From: Moesziomyces globuligerus
Lineage: Eukaryota; Basidiomycota; Ustilaginomycetes; Ustilaginales; Ustilaginaceae
NCBI GenBank assembly: GCA_030849465.1
Contig: JARVLF010000017.1
Span: forward strand, 558,001-622,000
Length of the DNA: 64,000 bases
Direction: 5' to 3'
Below the pieces are notes generated by a model that was not told the origin of the DNA, searched no databases, and saw only the letters and a list, made by a program, of their open reading frames with translations. The position numbers and the translations under genes were made by a program. Positions 10,800 to 25,859 of the stretch are shown here, piece by piece (position 1 is the stretch's first letter; every line of letters starts with the position of its first letter).

Positions 10800-11532
10800 A
10801 TGCTGATCGCCGTGCTCGTGCTTGCGCTTTCGGCGCTCGGTTCCTGTTTGGGCGGTCCTGTTCCGGCCACGACGACGGCTGGACAGCCCGAAATCTACTC
10901 GCCCGTCCTGCTCTCCGAGTTCTGCAACGGTCCCGACAATTACTGCTTCTACGTCGATCAGAACAAACCCGGCTCCGTCCGTGCTTCTCCTTACTCGGCC
11001 ACCGACGAACGTAAGTCCCCTACCCCAACCCTCACCCGCCGGACCTTTGACATCTCGTGAAGCTTGGAGACTTCTAGCCTCTGACACCGTTGTATTGTGT
11101 GTAGAGGGTGGATTTTTGTTGCAGCGGCATTTGTATCTGTCGAGTCCGTACAAGGTCTGCTACGGCGGTTGCTGCATCGAGTTCGACTTTACAAAGGCGG
11201 CCGGTTGCGTGCAGATGCGTTACGTCAGTCGTCACAGCAGCGAACAGGGCCATCTCCTCGCCCGCTTCGCCAACGATCCACAACAGATCATCGGCCCGCA
11301 GTCGTACCATGCAAAGCAACTCACCTCTTGCCCATCCAACGGCGCCCCGATCCCGTACGCCCTCATCGCAGCAAGAAACGCCAAAGCAATCCCACACTCT
11401 CCTTCGCAGAACGCCAAACCCACAGCGCCGAATCCGCACTCTACTCTACCACAAGCCAAACAGCTACAGCCCGATAAACCTGTCCACGACTACTTTGACG
11501 ACATCATCGTCGCCATGAACGAACAACCCTGA
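10800..11532 (+). CDS. Cysteine-rich secreted protein with one intron (212 aa)
   Basis: Exons 10800-11010 and 11105-11532. The 94-bp intron begins GTAAGT and ends TGTAG, and the junction makes a CAG codon and joins the two open frames. The first in-frame ATG is at 10800, and the frame further upstream starts only at GTG. The protein opens with a strong signal sequence (MLIAVLVLALSALGSC). Cysteines fall in FCNGPDNYCFY, KVCYGGCCIEF, AGCVQ and TSCPS, giving seven in the mature chain. The C-terminal 70 residues are rich in Pro, Ala, Ser and Gln, like a flexible tail. I do not recognise the family. It is probably extracellular; an effector or cell-surface role is inference. An 18-C run follows 8 bp after the stop codon. 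Confidence 0.72.
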
Positions 11533-11540
11533 TCCCCCAA

Positions 11541-11558
11541 CCCCCCCCCCCCCCCCCC
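11541..11558 (+). repeat. C-homopolymer, 18 bp
   Basis: Uninterrupted run of 18 C in the 246-bp gap between the secreted-protein stop and the Brh2 stop, which are convergent genes. It is one of several C/G homopolymers of 14-19 bp in this window. Its length could be affected by sequencing or assembly. Confidence 0.9.
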
Positions 11559-11778
11559 GGCATCCCTCGTCCCATCCACAACCCCCCGCTCGTTGTGTTG
11601 ACCGCCGTGTCGCTCCTTAGCATTACCCTTTTCAATACCATCCTCGTCGCCACATTTACGGTCTGGTCAAGCAGAGCGGCGAAAGCGCCAAAGACAGTGC
11701 ATGCGTGCGTGCGAATAAACAACGAGATACAAAACTGAGCCTACTCCTGCCCCCTTTCCCCCAGACCATGCCCTTCAC

Positions 11779-14700
11779 TCACGCAATGAGGCGCCACCGT
11801 GTGTCGCGGCGCGTGGAGAGGAAGACGTCTGCGGGCTCGTCGGGCTTCCTCCACGCCGTCTTTGACGTGGGGACGAGATTGGTGATGCAGAAGCGGCGGC
11901 CCTCCTGGAGCTCGTCGGCGAGCTGTGCGGCGTCCCAGACGGTGAGCTGGACAGTGCGGGCATGCGGATTGCGTTTCTTGGCTCCGCCCGCCGCCACGTA
12001 TGCAGACTGTGCGGGCTGGACGGGCGGAGCTGCAAGCCTCGCGTCGCGGAAGCGGACGACCCTAAACCCGCGCACCTTGCGAGGAGGACAGAGCCGATCG
12101 AGCTGCGAGCCGACGCGAGCGCCTGCGTCTTCGGCGAGCAGCGCAGCCTTGGCCATGCTGTGCAGCCACGGCACCAGCCCGACATGGCCCGCGGCGACGA
12201 CGAGCTCCTTGACTGCCTGCGCCGCGTTCGGCCGTGCGCGGAGCTGTTCAAACAGCGTCGCCGCCATCCCTTCCCACCGACCCGTAGGATCGTCCGGCAC
12301 AGAGGGCAGGAAGGTATCGCCCGCCAACTCGCCCAGCGCCTCGACGAGGTCGTATAAGCGACGCTGCTCCGTCTCCCTTTGCAGCTCGAGCTGCGCGAGC
12401 GCGTCCTCGCGGCGTCTGCGCCAGTCTTCCTGCTGCTCGGCCTCCTCCTGCTCGCCGCGCGGCGCTCCGGGTCGATCCGAGCGCTCGGCATCCACATACG
12501 CCAGCGGAAAGACTTTGGTGATGATCACATCCATCAGCGCCACCACGCCGCCGTCGGCGGTCAAGCTGCGCAGGCTGGCGAACATCGGTCGCGCGGCAAA
12601 GCCGAGCCTCGCATCCCAGCGGGCCAACGAGGTCGAGTTGGCGCTCAGCACCAGGCTCGACAGATGGTAGGCGGCGAGCACCTCGTTGCCCTCGCCCTGC
12701 GCATCGAGCGTCGCGCCCGTGATGGCGAGCTTGTGGCCGACGCGCAGCCGGCCGCGCTGGCAGGCGCGCGCCAGCGTAGCGTCGACCTGCGCCTGGATGC
12801 GATACCAGCCGTCCGAGAGCTCAAGCAGCGTCTCCTTGCGCACCACCACCTGGCCCGACCGGTCCTGCACCTCGGTCTCCTCCTCGAGGATCTTGGATAC
12901 CACCAGCACCATCGGTCGCGACGGCGCAGAGTCGTGCTCCTGGATCCGCTTGACGCACGAGCGCTGCGCACGGTGCACCTCGCGCTCATAGCGGTACAGC
13001 AGCTGACGCACGAGCTCATGCCAGCTCCATCGCGCGTGTGCGCAGGCAGGATCGAGACGCACCATCGCAGCGAGCTTCCACAGGATCAGCGTCCAGTGAT
13101 TCTGCACCCATGCCAGCTTGGCACCGCTGCAGCCGCGGGCGACGAGCTCGTCCAGAGCATCCTGCTGCTGAAGCAGCGTCCCGGCAGGCCCCTCGAAGGC
13201 GTACTGCGATGCGCGCGAGGCATCGTTGAGGATCACGAGGATCTCGTCCGGCACGCCCCGCGCGATCATCTGCATCGACGAGAACTGCTCGGGCCGCCCC
13301 ACATCGGCTAACTTCTGCCGGGGACCGTCCGATTGCAGCCGGAACACAGCCACGCTGTCAGCATCAACGGACTGCGCGGTATGCGTGGCACGGCCGTAGG
13401 TCAGAGGGACAGACACCGATGTTGAGGCGCCCACCTTCCCGTAGTCGAGCTTCCTGAGCGGCGAAGACGCATCGGCGAGCTCTTCGGCTTTTGGGCGCTT
13501 GCCGTTCTTGAACGGCGTGACGAAACGCGGCAGCGTTCGCTTCCGACTGGTGCTGCCGCCGATGTCCATGCGTGGCAGCATCCCGAGCGAGATCTTCTTG
13601 CTCGGCTGCGGCGTGGTGAAGCGGGCGAGCGAGGCCGAAGCTGGCACACGGACTGGACTCGACGGCGCCTGGCTGCTAAAGAGGTGGCCGCTCCGTATTG
13701 ACTTGGGCGTGGCGACCGCCTGGCGCTCGCTCTGGCGGCTGAGCAACGCATCATTTGCTCTTGCCGCTGGCAAAACAGCCGCGCTTTTCAGCGTAGCAAG
13801 ACTGCCGCTCTCGTCTGTGGGCACATTCTGCCTTGTCGGAACCTCGCGCATGGGAGATCTCCCAGCGAGAACCGATGTCGCTGCTGGCGGCGCCCGCGAC
13901 GCTGTCGGCTGTGAAAGCTGTGATGACGAAGGCCGTTGTGTTGGAATCAAATCAGTCGTCTCCTCGAGATCGAGCAGAAACTTGCGGGCTGACGCCAAAG
14001 CCTTTTCGCTTGGCTTGACGATCTTTCCGTGGCCTGTCTTGAAGCCGGCAAACGAAGCTCCAAGGAACGACGTCGTCTGCCCGACTTCTACCGGTGGCTC
14101 GGAGTGGAAATCGTCATCGTCGCCGCCCCCGAATCCTTGATCTGCGAGGATTTGAGAGGCTTCGCGTCCGCATGCCCTCGTGGGCGACGGTGGAGCGGGA
14201 TCCCTACGTGGCTGGCTCGGGCCGACTAGTGCCGGTAGGCTGATATTTCGACGCACAGGAGGGCTGAGCTCGATCTCTCCAAAGGCGTCCTCGTCGATTC
14301 CATCGAAGAGATTGTCGTGGTCGAAGAGAGCCTCCGTCGAGACATCCGGGGTGGCAACATCGGCGATGATCGGGTCGTGGCTCTGCGGCGCGACCGCCTC
14401 CTTTGAGTCATGAGCGAGATCGGCAGGCTCTACCAGAGGTGGGCCTAGCTCGGCATCAAATGGCAGCTTGGTCTCCTCTGGAGTTGGCACGTCGGCAACG
14501 GCTTGTGACTCGATGGAAGGGAGGCCGGGTTCTGCTGCAACGACCGGGTCTGCCACCTCATCCTGCTGCGATCGGCTTTCTGAAGTCTCGGAGACATGTC
14601 CTAGCAGTTGTGAGACGGAGATATCCTGATCTGGTATCGAAGGAGAGTGTCTCGCTGAGCGACTGGTACTATTCCCATCCTCGACCGAAGCAGCCAAAGC

Positions 14701-14928
14701 TTCAGCTTTCATCGCTACGACCTGAGAAGCGGGCGCCCTCGGTTCAGCATCATCGGCTCGCACGGAACACCGATCGATCTGGCTCGGAAGAACCTCCTCG
14801 CTGATCGTGTGCAGCTCCTCTAGCAAGGATTGCTGCGTGGCCGCCACCTCGTCCTCGGCGGCGGGGATCATTTCGGCAGTTGGAGAAGTGTTGCTCGCGA
14901 TCAGCATGGTATCGTCCCAGCACACCAT
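11779..14928 (-). CDS. brh2: BRCA2-family recombination mediator (Brh2-type), 1049 aa
   Basis: ATG at 14928, TGA at 11779-11781. A single BRC motif spans residues about 288-323 (core FAGFKTGHGK, then KALASARKFL). It would bind Rad51. Residues from about 600 form the DNA-binding core: a helical-domain signature (WVQNHWTLILWKLAA), an OB fold (from about 670; LELSDGWYRIQAQVD and VGHKLAITGA), a Glu/Gln/Arg-rich helix (about 820-865) that may stand in for the Tower, and a final OB fold (VRGFRVVRF, LTVWDAAQL, ADVFLSTRRDTRW). In this family the protein loads Rad51 onto single-stranded DNA with Dss1. The usual BRC FxTA core reads FKTG here. The frame stays open 130 codons upstream to a TAG at about 15321 without any ATG, so an extra 5' exon is possible. 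Confidence 0.9.
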   Translation of the reverse strand: MVCWDDTMLIASNTSPTAEMIPAAEDEVAATQQSLLEELHTISEEVLPSQIDRCSVRADDAEPRAPASQVVAMKAEALAASVEDGNSTSRSARHSPSIPDQDISVSQLLGHVSETSESRSQQDEVADPVVAAEPGLPSIESQAVADVPTPEETKLPFDAELGPPLVEPADLAHDSKEAVAPQSHDPIIADVATPDVSTEALFDHDNLFDGIDEDAFGEIELSPPVRRNISLPALVGPSQPRRDPAPPSPTRACGREASQILADQGFGGGDDDDFHSEPPVEVGQTTSFLGASFAGFKTGHGKIVKPSEKALASARKFLLDLEETTDLIPTQRPSSSQLSQPTASRAPPAATSVLAGRSPMREVPTRQNVPTDESGSLATLKSAAVLPAARANDALLSRQSERQAVATPKSIRSGHLFSSQAPSSPVRVPASASLARFTTPQPSKKISLGMLPRMDIGGSTSRKRTLPRFVTPFKNGKRPKAEELADASSPLRKLDYGKVGASTSVSVPLTYGRATHTAQSVDADSVAVFRLQSDGPRQKLADVGRPEQFSSMQMIARGVPDEILVILNDASRASQYAFEGPAGTLLQQQDALDELVARGCSGAKLAWVQNHWTLILWKLAAMVRLDPACAHARWSWHELVRQLLYRYEREVHRAQRSCVKRIQEHDSAPSRPMVLVVSKILEEETEVQDRSGQVVVRKETLLELSDGWYRIQAQVDATLARACQRGRLRVGHKLAITGATLDAQGEGNEVLAAYHLSSLVLSANSTSLARWDARLGFAARPMFASLRSLTADGGVVALMDVIITKVFPLAYVDAERSDRPGAPRGEQEEAEQQEDWRRRREDALAQLELQRETEQRRLYDLVEALGELAGDTFLPSVPDDPTGRWEGMAATLFEQLRARPNAAQAVKELVVAAGHVGLVPWLHSMAKAALLAEDAGARVGSQLDRLCPPRKVRGFRVVRFRDARLAAPPVQPAQSAYVAAGGAKKRNPHARTVQLTVWDAAQLADELQEGRRFCITNLVPTSKTAWRKPDEPADVFLSTRRDTRWRLIA

Positions 14929-19447
<4,519 letters not shown>

Positions 19448-19999
19448 ATCGCCCCCCGCCCAGCATTCCGAACTTTTCTGAAGATGCCCCCCCTTGTAAA
19501 TCATAGCTGCTGCACCGCTCCATTGAAGCAGATCCAGATCTCCCAGAACCTCCATCACTGGTTGTGAAGATGCGAGGCAAATGTATCCTTTGCGTTGAAT
19601 CTGAGCCATGAGCCACAAGTGAAGTGAGCGGGCCCGATCAGATCGGCAGATTTGCGACCAACAGTCCCGATCTCAAAGGACCTTTCCGCGTCAGCACAAA
19701 GATTGACGGGGCCAGTGTATGAGCGCTGGTGTCCGTTCTTGGCTTGAAGCGAAGCCGACGGGATTGTCGCGCACCGCTCGTGTTGGTCCATGCGGTCGCA
19801 GGGAAGTGCTCGGCGTAGCTGGCCGAAGTGAAGGGCTTTGTTCTGGGTCGACCTTGGCGGCACTCTCTTTGGCTCGCCAAGGGCGCAGTTCGATTCCGCA
19901 CCAAGGTGTTGCGCGCTTGAGCCAGTCTGTGGAACGTGAATGCGATTGAAGACAAGCCGTGATTCTAAGCGACATGGATGGGATGAGCGACCAAAGGAT
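19448..19999. other. Convergent 3' intergenic region
   Basis: 552 bp between the GFA1 stop and the stop of the E2 gene, which point towards each other. No gene, RNA or repeat seen. Confidence 0.5.
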
Positions 20000-21577
20000 T
20001 CAGGCCAAGAGGCCAAGCCAGAGGGAAGGATTTTCGACGAGCTGCTTCCAGCGGTTGACGAGGCGAGCAAGATCGGCGCCCTCGACGACACGATGATCAC
20101 CAGTGAACGAGACCGACATGATCTGTCTCCTGACGATCTTGTCCGGATCGTTGCATGCCAGTGATGGGATCTCGGATGCGAATCTCGGCAAGACTCTACT
20201 CCTACCGAGAGCGCCGATGGCTAGCTGACCGGTAGGTGGCAGAAGTGGATGGGTGTAGGTGCCTCCGCCTACGGCGCCTACGTTGCTGAGCGTGATGGTA
20301 CCCGTTGTCTTGAGGTCTGCGGGGGAGAGACCTTTGGGAGAAGCGGCGACGGATTGGAGACGCGTGATAAAGCCGGAAAGGTCGTAGATCGACTTTGACT
20401 CTACGTGCGGGATGCAGGGTGTGAGGAGACCGACCTTGCTGGTGAGCGCGAGCGAAATATCGTGCGAAGCGCGACGAACGAGCTTCTGATCGCGATTGAG
20501 CGTAGATCGGAACATAGGATGGTCGTTGAGCGCAAGACTCATCGCCTTGACCAACAGCGGGAGCAGAGTGAGCTTGGTGAACGAAGCTTCGCCTCCCGCC
20601 GTGTAGCGCTCGGGGATCGACTTGGAGAGCAACACGCGCACCTTGTCCAGATCCGTCACGTCGATCTCGTCCGAATACGCAAAGTGCGGCGTGGCGAGCG
20701 TAGCTGTCATGGCCTTGAACATGGCCCGCTGCACAGGCGTCAGCTCGATCACCTCGCTCGCACCCGCCGCTGCCGATGACCCCGCTTCGGCGTCCGTCGA
20801 ACTGGAAGCGGCCCCCACCGTTGCGCTGCTCGACTCCGTGTTCGACTGCGAAGCTTTGTTGACAAAGGTGAGGACGTCTTCCTTGGTGATCCGACCGTCA
20901 CGGCCTGTGCCTTGGACCTGGCTTAGATCGACGTTGTGTTCGCGCGACACTCGGCGCACGGCGGGAGTGGCCAAGACCTCGCGAGCGCCGTTGGCTGCAT
21001 GGCTACCACCGCCGTTCGAGTGCTTATGCTCTGCAGAAACGAAGCCGTCCATCTTGACGCCGCTGAATTCCGAGTCCTTGGAGACGCCGGTGATCTCGAC
21101 CGTCTGCTCCTCGGCCTGGGCTGGCTCGGCTGTCGCGGAGGCGTCGGCCTTGGTCTCGATCTCGCAGAGTGGATGGCCGACCTTGGCGACATCGCCCTCC
21201 TTGTGCATGAGCTGCTTGATGGTGCCGGCATAGCGCGAGGTGATCTCGACCGAGGCCTTGTCCGACTGCACCTCGCAGATCGGGTCGAACTCCTGCACGA
21301 CGGCGCCCGGCTGGACGAACCACTTGATGATCTCGCACTCGGTGATGCCCTCGCCCACGTCGGCGAGCAGGTAGGGCTTCACCTCGGTCGCCAGCCGTCT
21401 CGGTGTGGTGGCAAAGCTGCGCAGCGTCGTAGACGCGCTTCCGACCACGATCGGCGTCGCGGCGCTCGATGACTGGACGTAGGTGCGCTTCAGGACCTGC
21501 GCGCCGTGCGCTCGACCCGCGATGCTCGCCGACGCAGCGAGGCGCACCGACCGACGTAGAACGCTCCTTGCCAGCAT
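20000..21577 (-). CDS. Branched-chain 2-oxoacid dehydrogenase E2 (lipoamide acyltransferase), mitochondrial, 525 aa
   Basis: ATG at 21577 (MLARSVLRRSVRLAASAS), TGA at 20000-20002. The first ~60 residues are rich in Arg, Ser and Ala with no acids, a mitochondrial presequence ending near RSFATTPRRLAT. A lipoyl domain follows, with the attachment lysine in SDKAS near residue 107; then a peripheral-subunit-binding domain (TPAVRRVSREHNVDL, TGRDGRITKEDV; about 196-230). The C-terminal acyltransferase ends with the catalytic GDHRVVEGAD motif near residue 495. It transfers branched acyl groups to CoA in valine, leucine and isoleucine breakdown. Similarity across the core (DVGEGITECEIIKW) favours the branched-chain E2 over pyruvate or 2-oxoglutarate E2. 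An upstream in-frame ATG (21664) exists but would put non-targeting sequence first. Confidence 0.92.
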   Translation of the reverse strand: MLARSVLRRSVRLAASASIAGRAHGAQVLKRTYVQSSSAATPIVVGSASTTLRSFATTPRRLATEVKPYLLADVGEGITECEIIKWFVQPGAVVQEFDPICEVQSDKASVEITSRYAGTIKQLMHKEGDVAKVGHPLCEIETKADASATAEPAQAEEQTVEITGVSKDSEFSGVKMDGFVSAEHKHSNGGGSHAANGAREVLATPAVRRVSREHNVDLSQVQGTGRDGRITKEDVLTFVNKASQSNTESSSATVGAASSSTDAEAGSSAAAGASEVIELTPVQRAMFKAMTATLATPHFAYSDEIDVTDLDKVRVLLSKSIPERYTAGGEASFTKLTLLPLLVKAMSLALNDHPMFRSTLNRDQKLVRRASHDISLALTSKVGLLTPCIPHVESKSIYDLSGFITRLQSVAASPKGLSPADLKTTGTITLSNVGAVGGGTYTHPLLPPTGQLAIGALGRSRVLPRFASEIPSLACNDPDKIVRRQIMSVSFTGDHRVVEGADLARLVNRWKQLVENPSLWLGLLA

Positions 21578-22129
21578 CTTTCTTGCAGTGAAACGGGATG
21601 TAATGGAAGGCCGATAGGCAGAGAGATGATGAGGAGAAGGGTGTATCTTTTTTGACGGAGCCATCCCCACCAGAGTGAAGGCCAGTGTGGGGTCCCCACC
21701 CAGCCCCGCCTTGACCGTGTTGGCGCCGTTCGGTTTTGACGGCCGCAGTTGCGCACACGCTGCCACAAATGCGCAGAGACGCGTGACGAAACGTCCGCGA
21801 GGCTTGCGCCGAAAGCGGCCATGACGCATCCCCACCAAGCGCGTTTGCAGCACATGGATCGGCCTTCGGTCGCTCCGCCATGTTCGGTGGCCGAAAATTT
21901 CGGGTTTGTGACTGCACTCAAGCAAAGCAGCTGGGGCCTGGCCAATTTCCCGGCCAATTGCTTTTCGCTGTTAGTTTGCTGTCGCTCATACACCCGCTCC
22001 CCGTCCTCCAGCCGCTCACAAGCACACAGTCGAAGCTCGAGTCTGTGAATGGCCACCGCGACGCAGCACAGCGTTGTCTGACAGCATTGTCCTGCATTGA
22101 CGCCCAAAGCGCGTGGACGAGAGTCAGCG
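21578..22129. other. Intergenic, promoter of the E2 gene
   Basis: 552 bp between the E2 start and the helicase stop, both on the minus strand. No additional gene or repeat seen. Confidence 0.5.
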
Positions 22130-25015
22130 TCATGTCTTGCGGTCCCTGAAGAATGCGGCTGTCTGCTGGATGAGGCTGCCGAATCGGTCGGCGACGCTGA
22201 CCTGGTTGCGGATCCACCCGGGAAGGCGCTGCCTGATCTCGGCGCGTGCGTACCTCCGATCCAGAAGAATGAGAGCAGCGTAGTCGTTTTGGTGCCGGAC
22301 GGCGCGGCCGATCGACTGGTTGACCGCCTTCATGCACAGATTTGTATACAGCTCGTGACCCTGTCCATCGCATCACAGCAACCGTACCAGAAAAATTCAG
22401 GGTCAGCATCAAGCTCGAGGGACTTCCAAGCCAAGTCTCAAGCTTACCGGATCCACCGCCGCCTTCTGGGCAGCATGATGAGACGATGATGCTGCCGAGG
22501 CCGGGGCGTGTTGCTTGGCGAGGTCGCGGACGTACTTGATGCGTTCGGCGAGCTCGGGGCTGTGCATGTTGGCAAACGGCATGCCGACCATGACGACGCC
22601 GCGCGCGAGATTGTCGGAAAAGTTGATGCCCTCCGAGAGCTTGGCTCCGACGACGGCGAACATGATCGCCCCGCCCCCACCGCTGCCGCTCCTACTGCCA
22701 CCGCCGACGATCGCGGCGGTGTACTCCTGGAGGACGGCGTCGACTTCCATGGTGGTTTTTGGCTCGGTGAAGATCTTCTTCTTGGCGGCGAGACGGTCGA
22801 GCAGCGCGCCGGAAGCGGGGAGCTTCCACCTCGCCAGCATGCGCTCGAGGAAGGCGTACGAGGGGACAAAGACCACCAGTCCGGCGGGGATCACGCTGCA
22901 GAGGTTGACCAGCGTCCGACCGAGCTCGTCGAGCAGCTCGCCATTGTCGCGCGAGTCGAACTTGAACTCGAACGGCATCCCGCGCGGGCTGGTGCCGAGC
23001 ACCGAGACCATCAAGTTGGTCGGCGGGATGACGTGGCCGCACGAGAACTCGACGAGCCGGTCGCGGGGTAGGAAGGGTAGCAGCTGCTGGCGAAAGTCCG
23101 AGAGTGGCTCCATCGTTCCGCCCGCGAGAATGACGGAGCGAGCCTCGTCGACGAGCGACTTGAACGCGTGCGAAGGGTTGAGCAGCTGGTACTTGGCTCG
23201 CACAGAGACCTCGCCCGTCGCACCGTCGGTCGTGCGCGATAGCACGATGCGTCCATCTTCGGAACGGTGCGCCAGAGAAAGGAGGAAGGCTTCGATCGCA
23301 TGCATGCTCGAGATCGCGCTCGGACCCGCGGGCGTTTCCAGCTCGACTTGGCCCACCTTCGGCATGCGCCTAACTTGAGCTGCGTTCCGACGACCCTCTC
23401 TGCCTGCAGAAGCGTCGACGATGGCTCGGTCCGAGCTGGTCGGGCCGGCGCGGTGCTTGTCGGCGTATCCGCTGATCTTCCGGGCGATCTGCGTCTCCTT
23501 GAGCCAAGCCTCGAGCGTGACGAGGTTGATCTGATCGAGGCTGCCGGCCATGCGCCTCACGAGCTCCGCCGCCGACATGACGACCTCGTCCTCACCCTTG
23601 TCCTGCGCAGAGTGCTGGGAGAAGAAGAGCGAGAGGCTGGCGAGGAGCTTGCGGAGCTTGCGCACGTTGGCCTCGTTGGAGCCCTTGAGACGGAGCGCGA
23701 AGCGGTCGAGGTAGGCGTCGATCTGGCGCGAAGCCTGTGCGATCTGGCGCGAATCGACCGTCACCGAGTGCGTGTTGAGGATGGTATCGATGAGGTTGTG
23801 CGCCTCGTCGATGAGCACGATGCAGCCCTCGAGGCTAATCCCGAGCGACTGACGTGCGTCCTTCTGCAGCAGAAGGTTGTAGGGGAGCGTGATGAGTTCG
23901 AACTGCTTGGCGCTCGTGCGCGCGGCAAAGTACGGACATGTCTTGGTCTGCTTTCCCAGCTGCACCAGGTCCTCGATATCGCCCACCTGCGCCATGGCAG
24001 CGTCGCGAAACTCGAGGATCTGCGCACGCCCCGCCAGATCAAACGAAGGCAGTGAGGGACATTTGCTCCGTCCCTGTTTGGCCTTCATCAGTTCGAGGCA
24101 CCGTTCGTTCATCGCCTCGGAGCCCTTCTTGCGACCGAGCTGCTGCACCTGGTCGTTGATGCACATCTGCCTGCGGCTGCCCAGCGCGATGGTGCGCACG
24201 GCGAGGCCTTCGGCGTCGAGAACGTCGACCGATCCAAACGAGGTCTTTTTCAGCTCGGCCACGAATTGAGACAGCTGCGAGTGCGTCCGGCTGGCGTAGA
24301 TGATGCGCGGCAACGTCTCGGGTTCCTCTTCGTCCTCCTGGCCACGGTGGCTCGTCTGTTCGTACTGCTGCATGAGCGCACGGACGGCAGGCGAGAGATT
24401 CGAGTCCCGCTCTGCCGAGGATTCGGTCAGCGCGGTGCGAGAGTAGGTGGCCATCCGAAGCGCCTGTGCCCCTCTCTCACCTTCACCCTCCTTGATCAAG
24501 AGCTCGTCGTCCGAATCCTCCTCCTCTTTGCTGCCACCGGGGCCTCGATGGCGTTTGGCAGCTGACGACTCGGCCTCGCCCGGCGGCTGGATGCGGCTTC
24601 GCTTGAGCGCCGCCTGCCTCGCTCGAGCCGCGGCGATGCGCTCTTGGAGCTCGAGCTCGTGCGCCTCGTGCATCTTTCGAGTCCGATCTTGCGCATGTTG
24701 TCGCACCCAGTCCGGTTCCTCTGATGCGCCCTCGGTGGCGGCGACGCTGCTGTCGTGGCCCTCGGCGCCCCGGCGAGCATTTCGGCGCAACCAGGTGAAG
24801 GCGGCACAGATGAGCGACAGCGACTTGCCTGTGCCGGTGGGACTCTCGAACAGACCGACCTTGCCCTCTTCGATCGTGGCAAAGACCGATCGCATCAGCT
24901 CGAGCTGGATCGAGTAGGCTTCGGGATAAGGGAAGCTGAACTGGCGCGAATCGGCACCGGGGTCGGAGGTGGTGCCCGGAGTCGCGAGTCGGAGCTCCTT
25001 GCTACGGTCAGCCAT
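22130..25015 (-). CDS. CHL1: CHL1/DDX11-family DNA helicase, two exons (932 aa)
   Basis: Exons 25015-22448 and 22360-22130 on the minus strand. The 87-bp intron (GTAAGC...ACAG) joins ...VDP to [15 protein letters not shown]. The ATG at 25013-25015 (MADRSKEL) is the first; the longer frame starts only with GTG. This is an XPD-like superfamily 2 helicase with an iron-sulfur cluster: Walker [10 protein letters not shown] at 57-65, four cysteines between about 283 and 359 (MCIND, NERC, SKCP, KTCPY), DEAH box IDEAHNLID near 400, and motif [11 protein letters not shown] in the short last exon. The family unwinds DNA 5'-3' and acts in sister-chromatid cohesion and replication-linked repair. The acidic insert between motifs I and Ia ([10 protein letters not shown]) and the [11 protein letters not shown] ending match CHL1 rather than RTEL1, FANCJ or XPD. 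Confidence 0.92.
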
Positions 25016-25859
25016 CGTGGCATCATGAAGGCTCAGCAGCCTCGTCTCAGCCCTCTGCACAGAGTCTACGGCAGGCGAAGTCTCTAAGGATACGAAGATG
25101 GCGGATGGGTGAGTCGATTCTAAGGCCTCGACATCGCAAGGCGAAGTTCCGGTCGGGATCGAGCGTTTAATGGAAGCGCAGTTGCGAGTTTTAGGGTTTC
25201 GGAGCGCCGCGCTACGCGTGTTGCTCTGCGGTTCGGTCGACGCGTAAAGTAGGGGTGCACCTCTCCTGCACGTGCGAGTTCTGCAATTGTCAGCACCGGA
25301 AAAAGTGCCTTGCCTGGCCCGCTGCCCGTCATTGCCCGTTGCCCGCTGTCCCGAGTCGATGCGTCACGATCGAAGAATGGGGCCGATCCGACCCGACCGC
25401 AATGGATCCTTACGCACTGCTCTTGTGTCAATCTACCGTACTCGGGCGTCATGTTGGTTGGGACCAAGTATCATTCATTCAAAGTACAGCAGAGGGGGAG
25501 ATCTATCCGGGGAGGGAGAGGGGAAATACAAGACACGATGCCGGCGTAAGTCGTGCATCGCATCTGCCCGCATGTGGCTGGATGTGGGGCGGAAGATGGG
25601 AGGAACGAGCAAGGCAAAAGCAGGACGATCCTGGAGGGGGGGGAGTGACAATGTCATGGCGGGTGCATGGGACCGGGGGGAAAATCGGAGGCGTAGCAAG
25701 GCAAAGGAACAAGTAAAAGAGCGTGAGGTGGTCGAATGTGACGATCTATCGAGGAAGCCGAGAGTGCATGCTGACCGGGGCGCCAAGCTTGGACGAGGAA
25801 GGGCCAGAGCGCGCATGTCCTCTGGAACGCAACGCTGTTGCACAGAGGTCAGACGCAAT
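25016..25859. other. Intergenic between CHL1 start and the TPT-transporter stop
   Basis: 844 bp. It contains purine-rich runs on the plus strand (for example near 25491-25520 and 25630-25650). Open frames here are shadows that continue antisense into the transporter gene. No gene supported. Confidence 0.5.
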
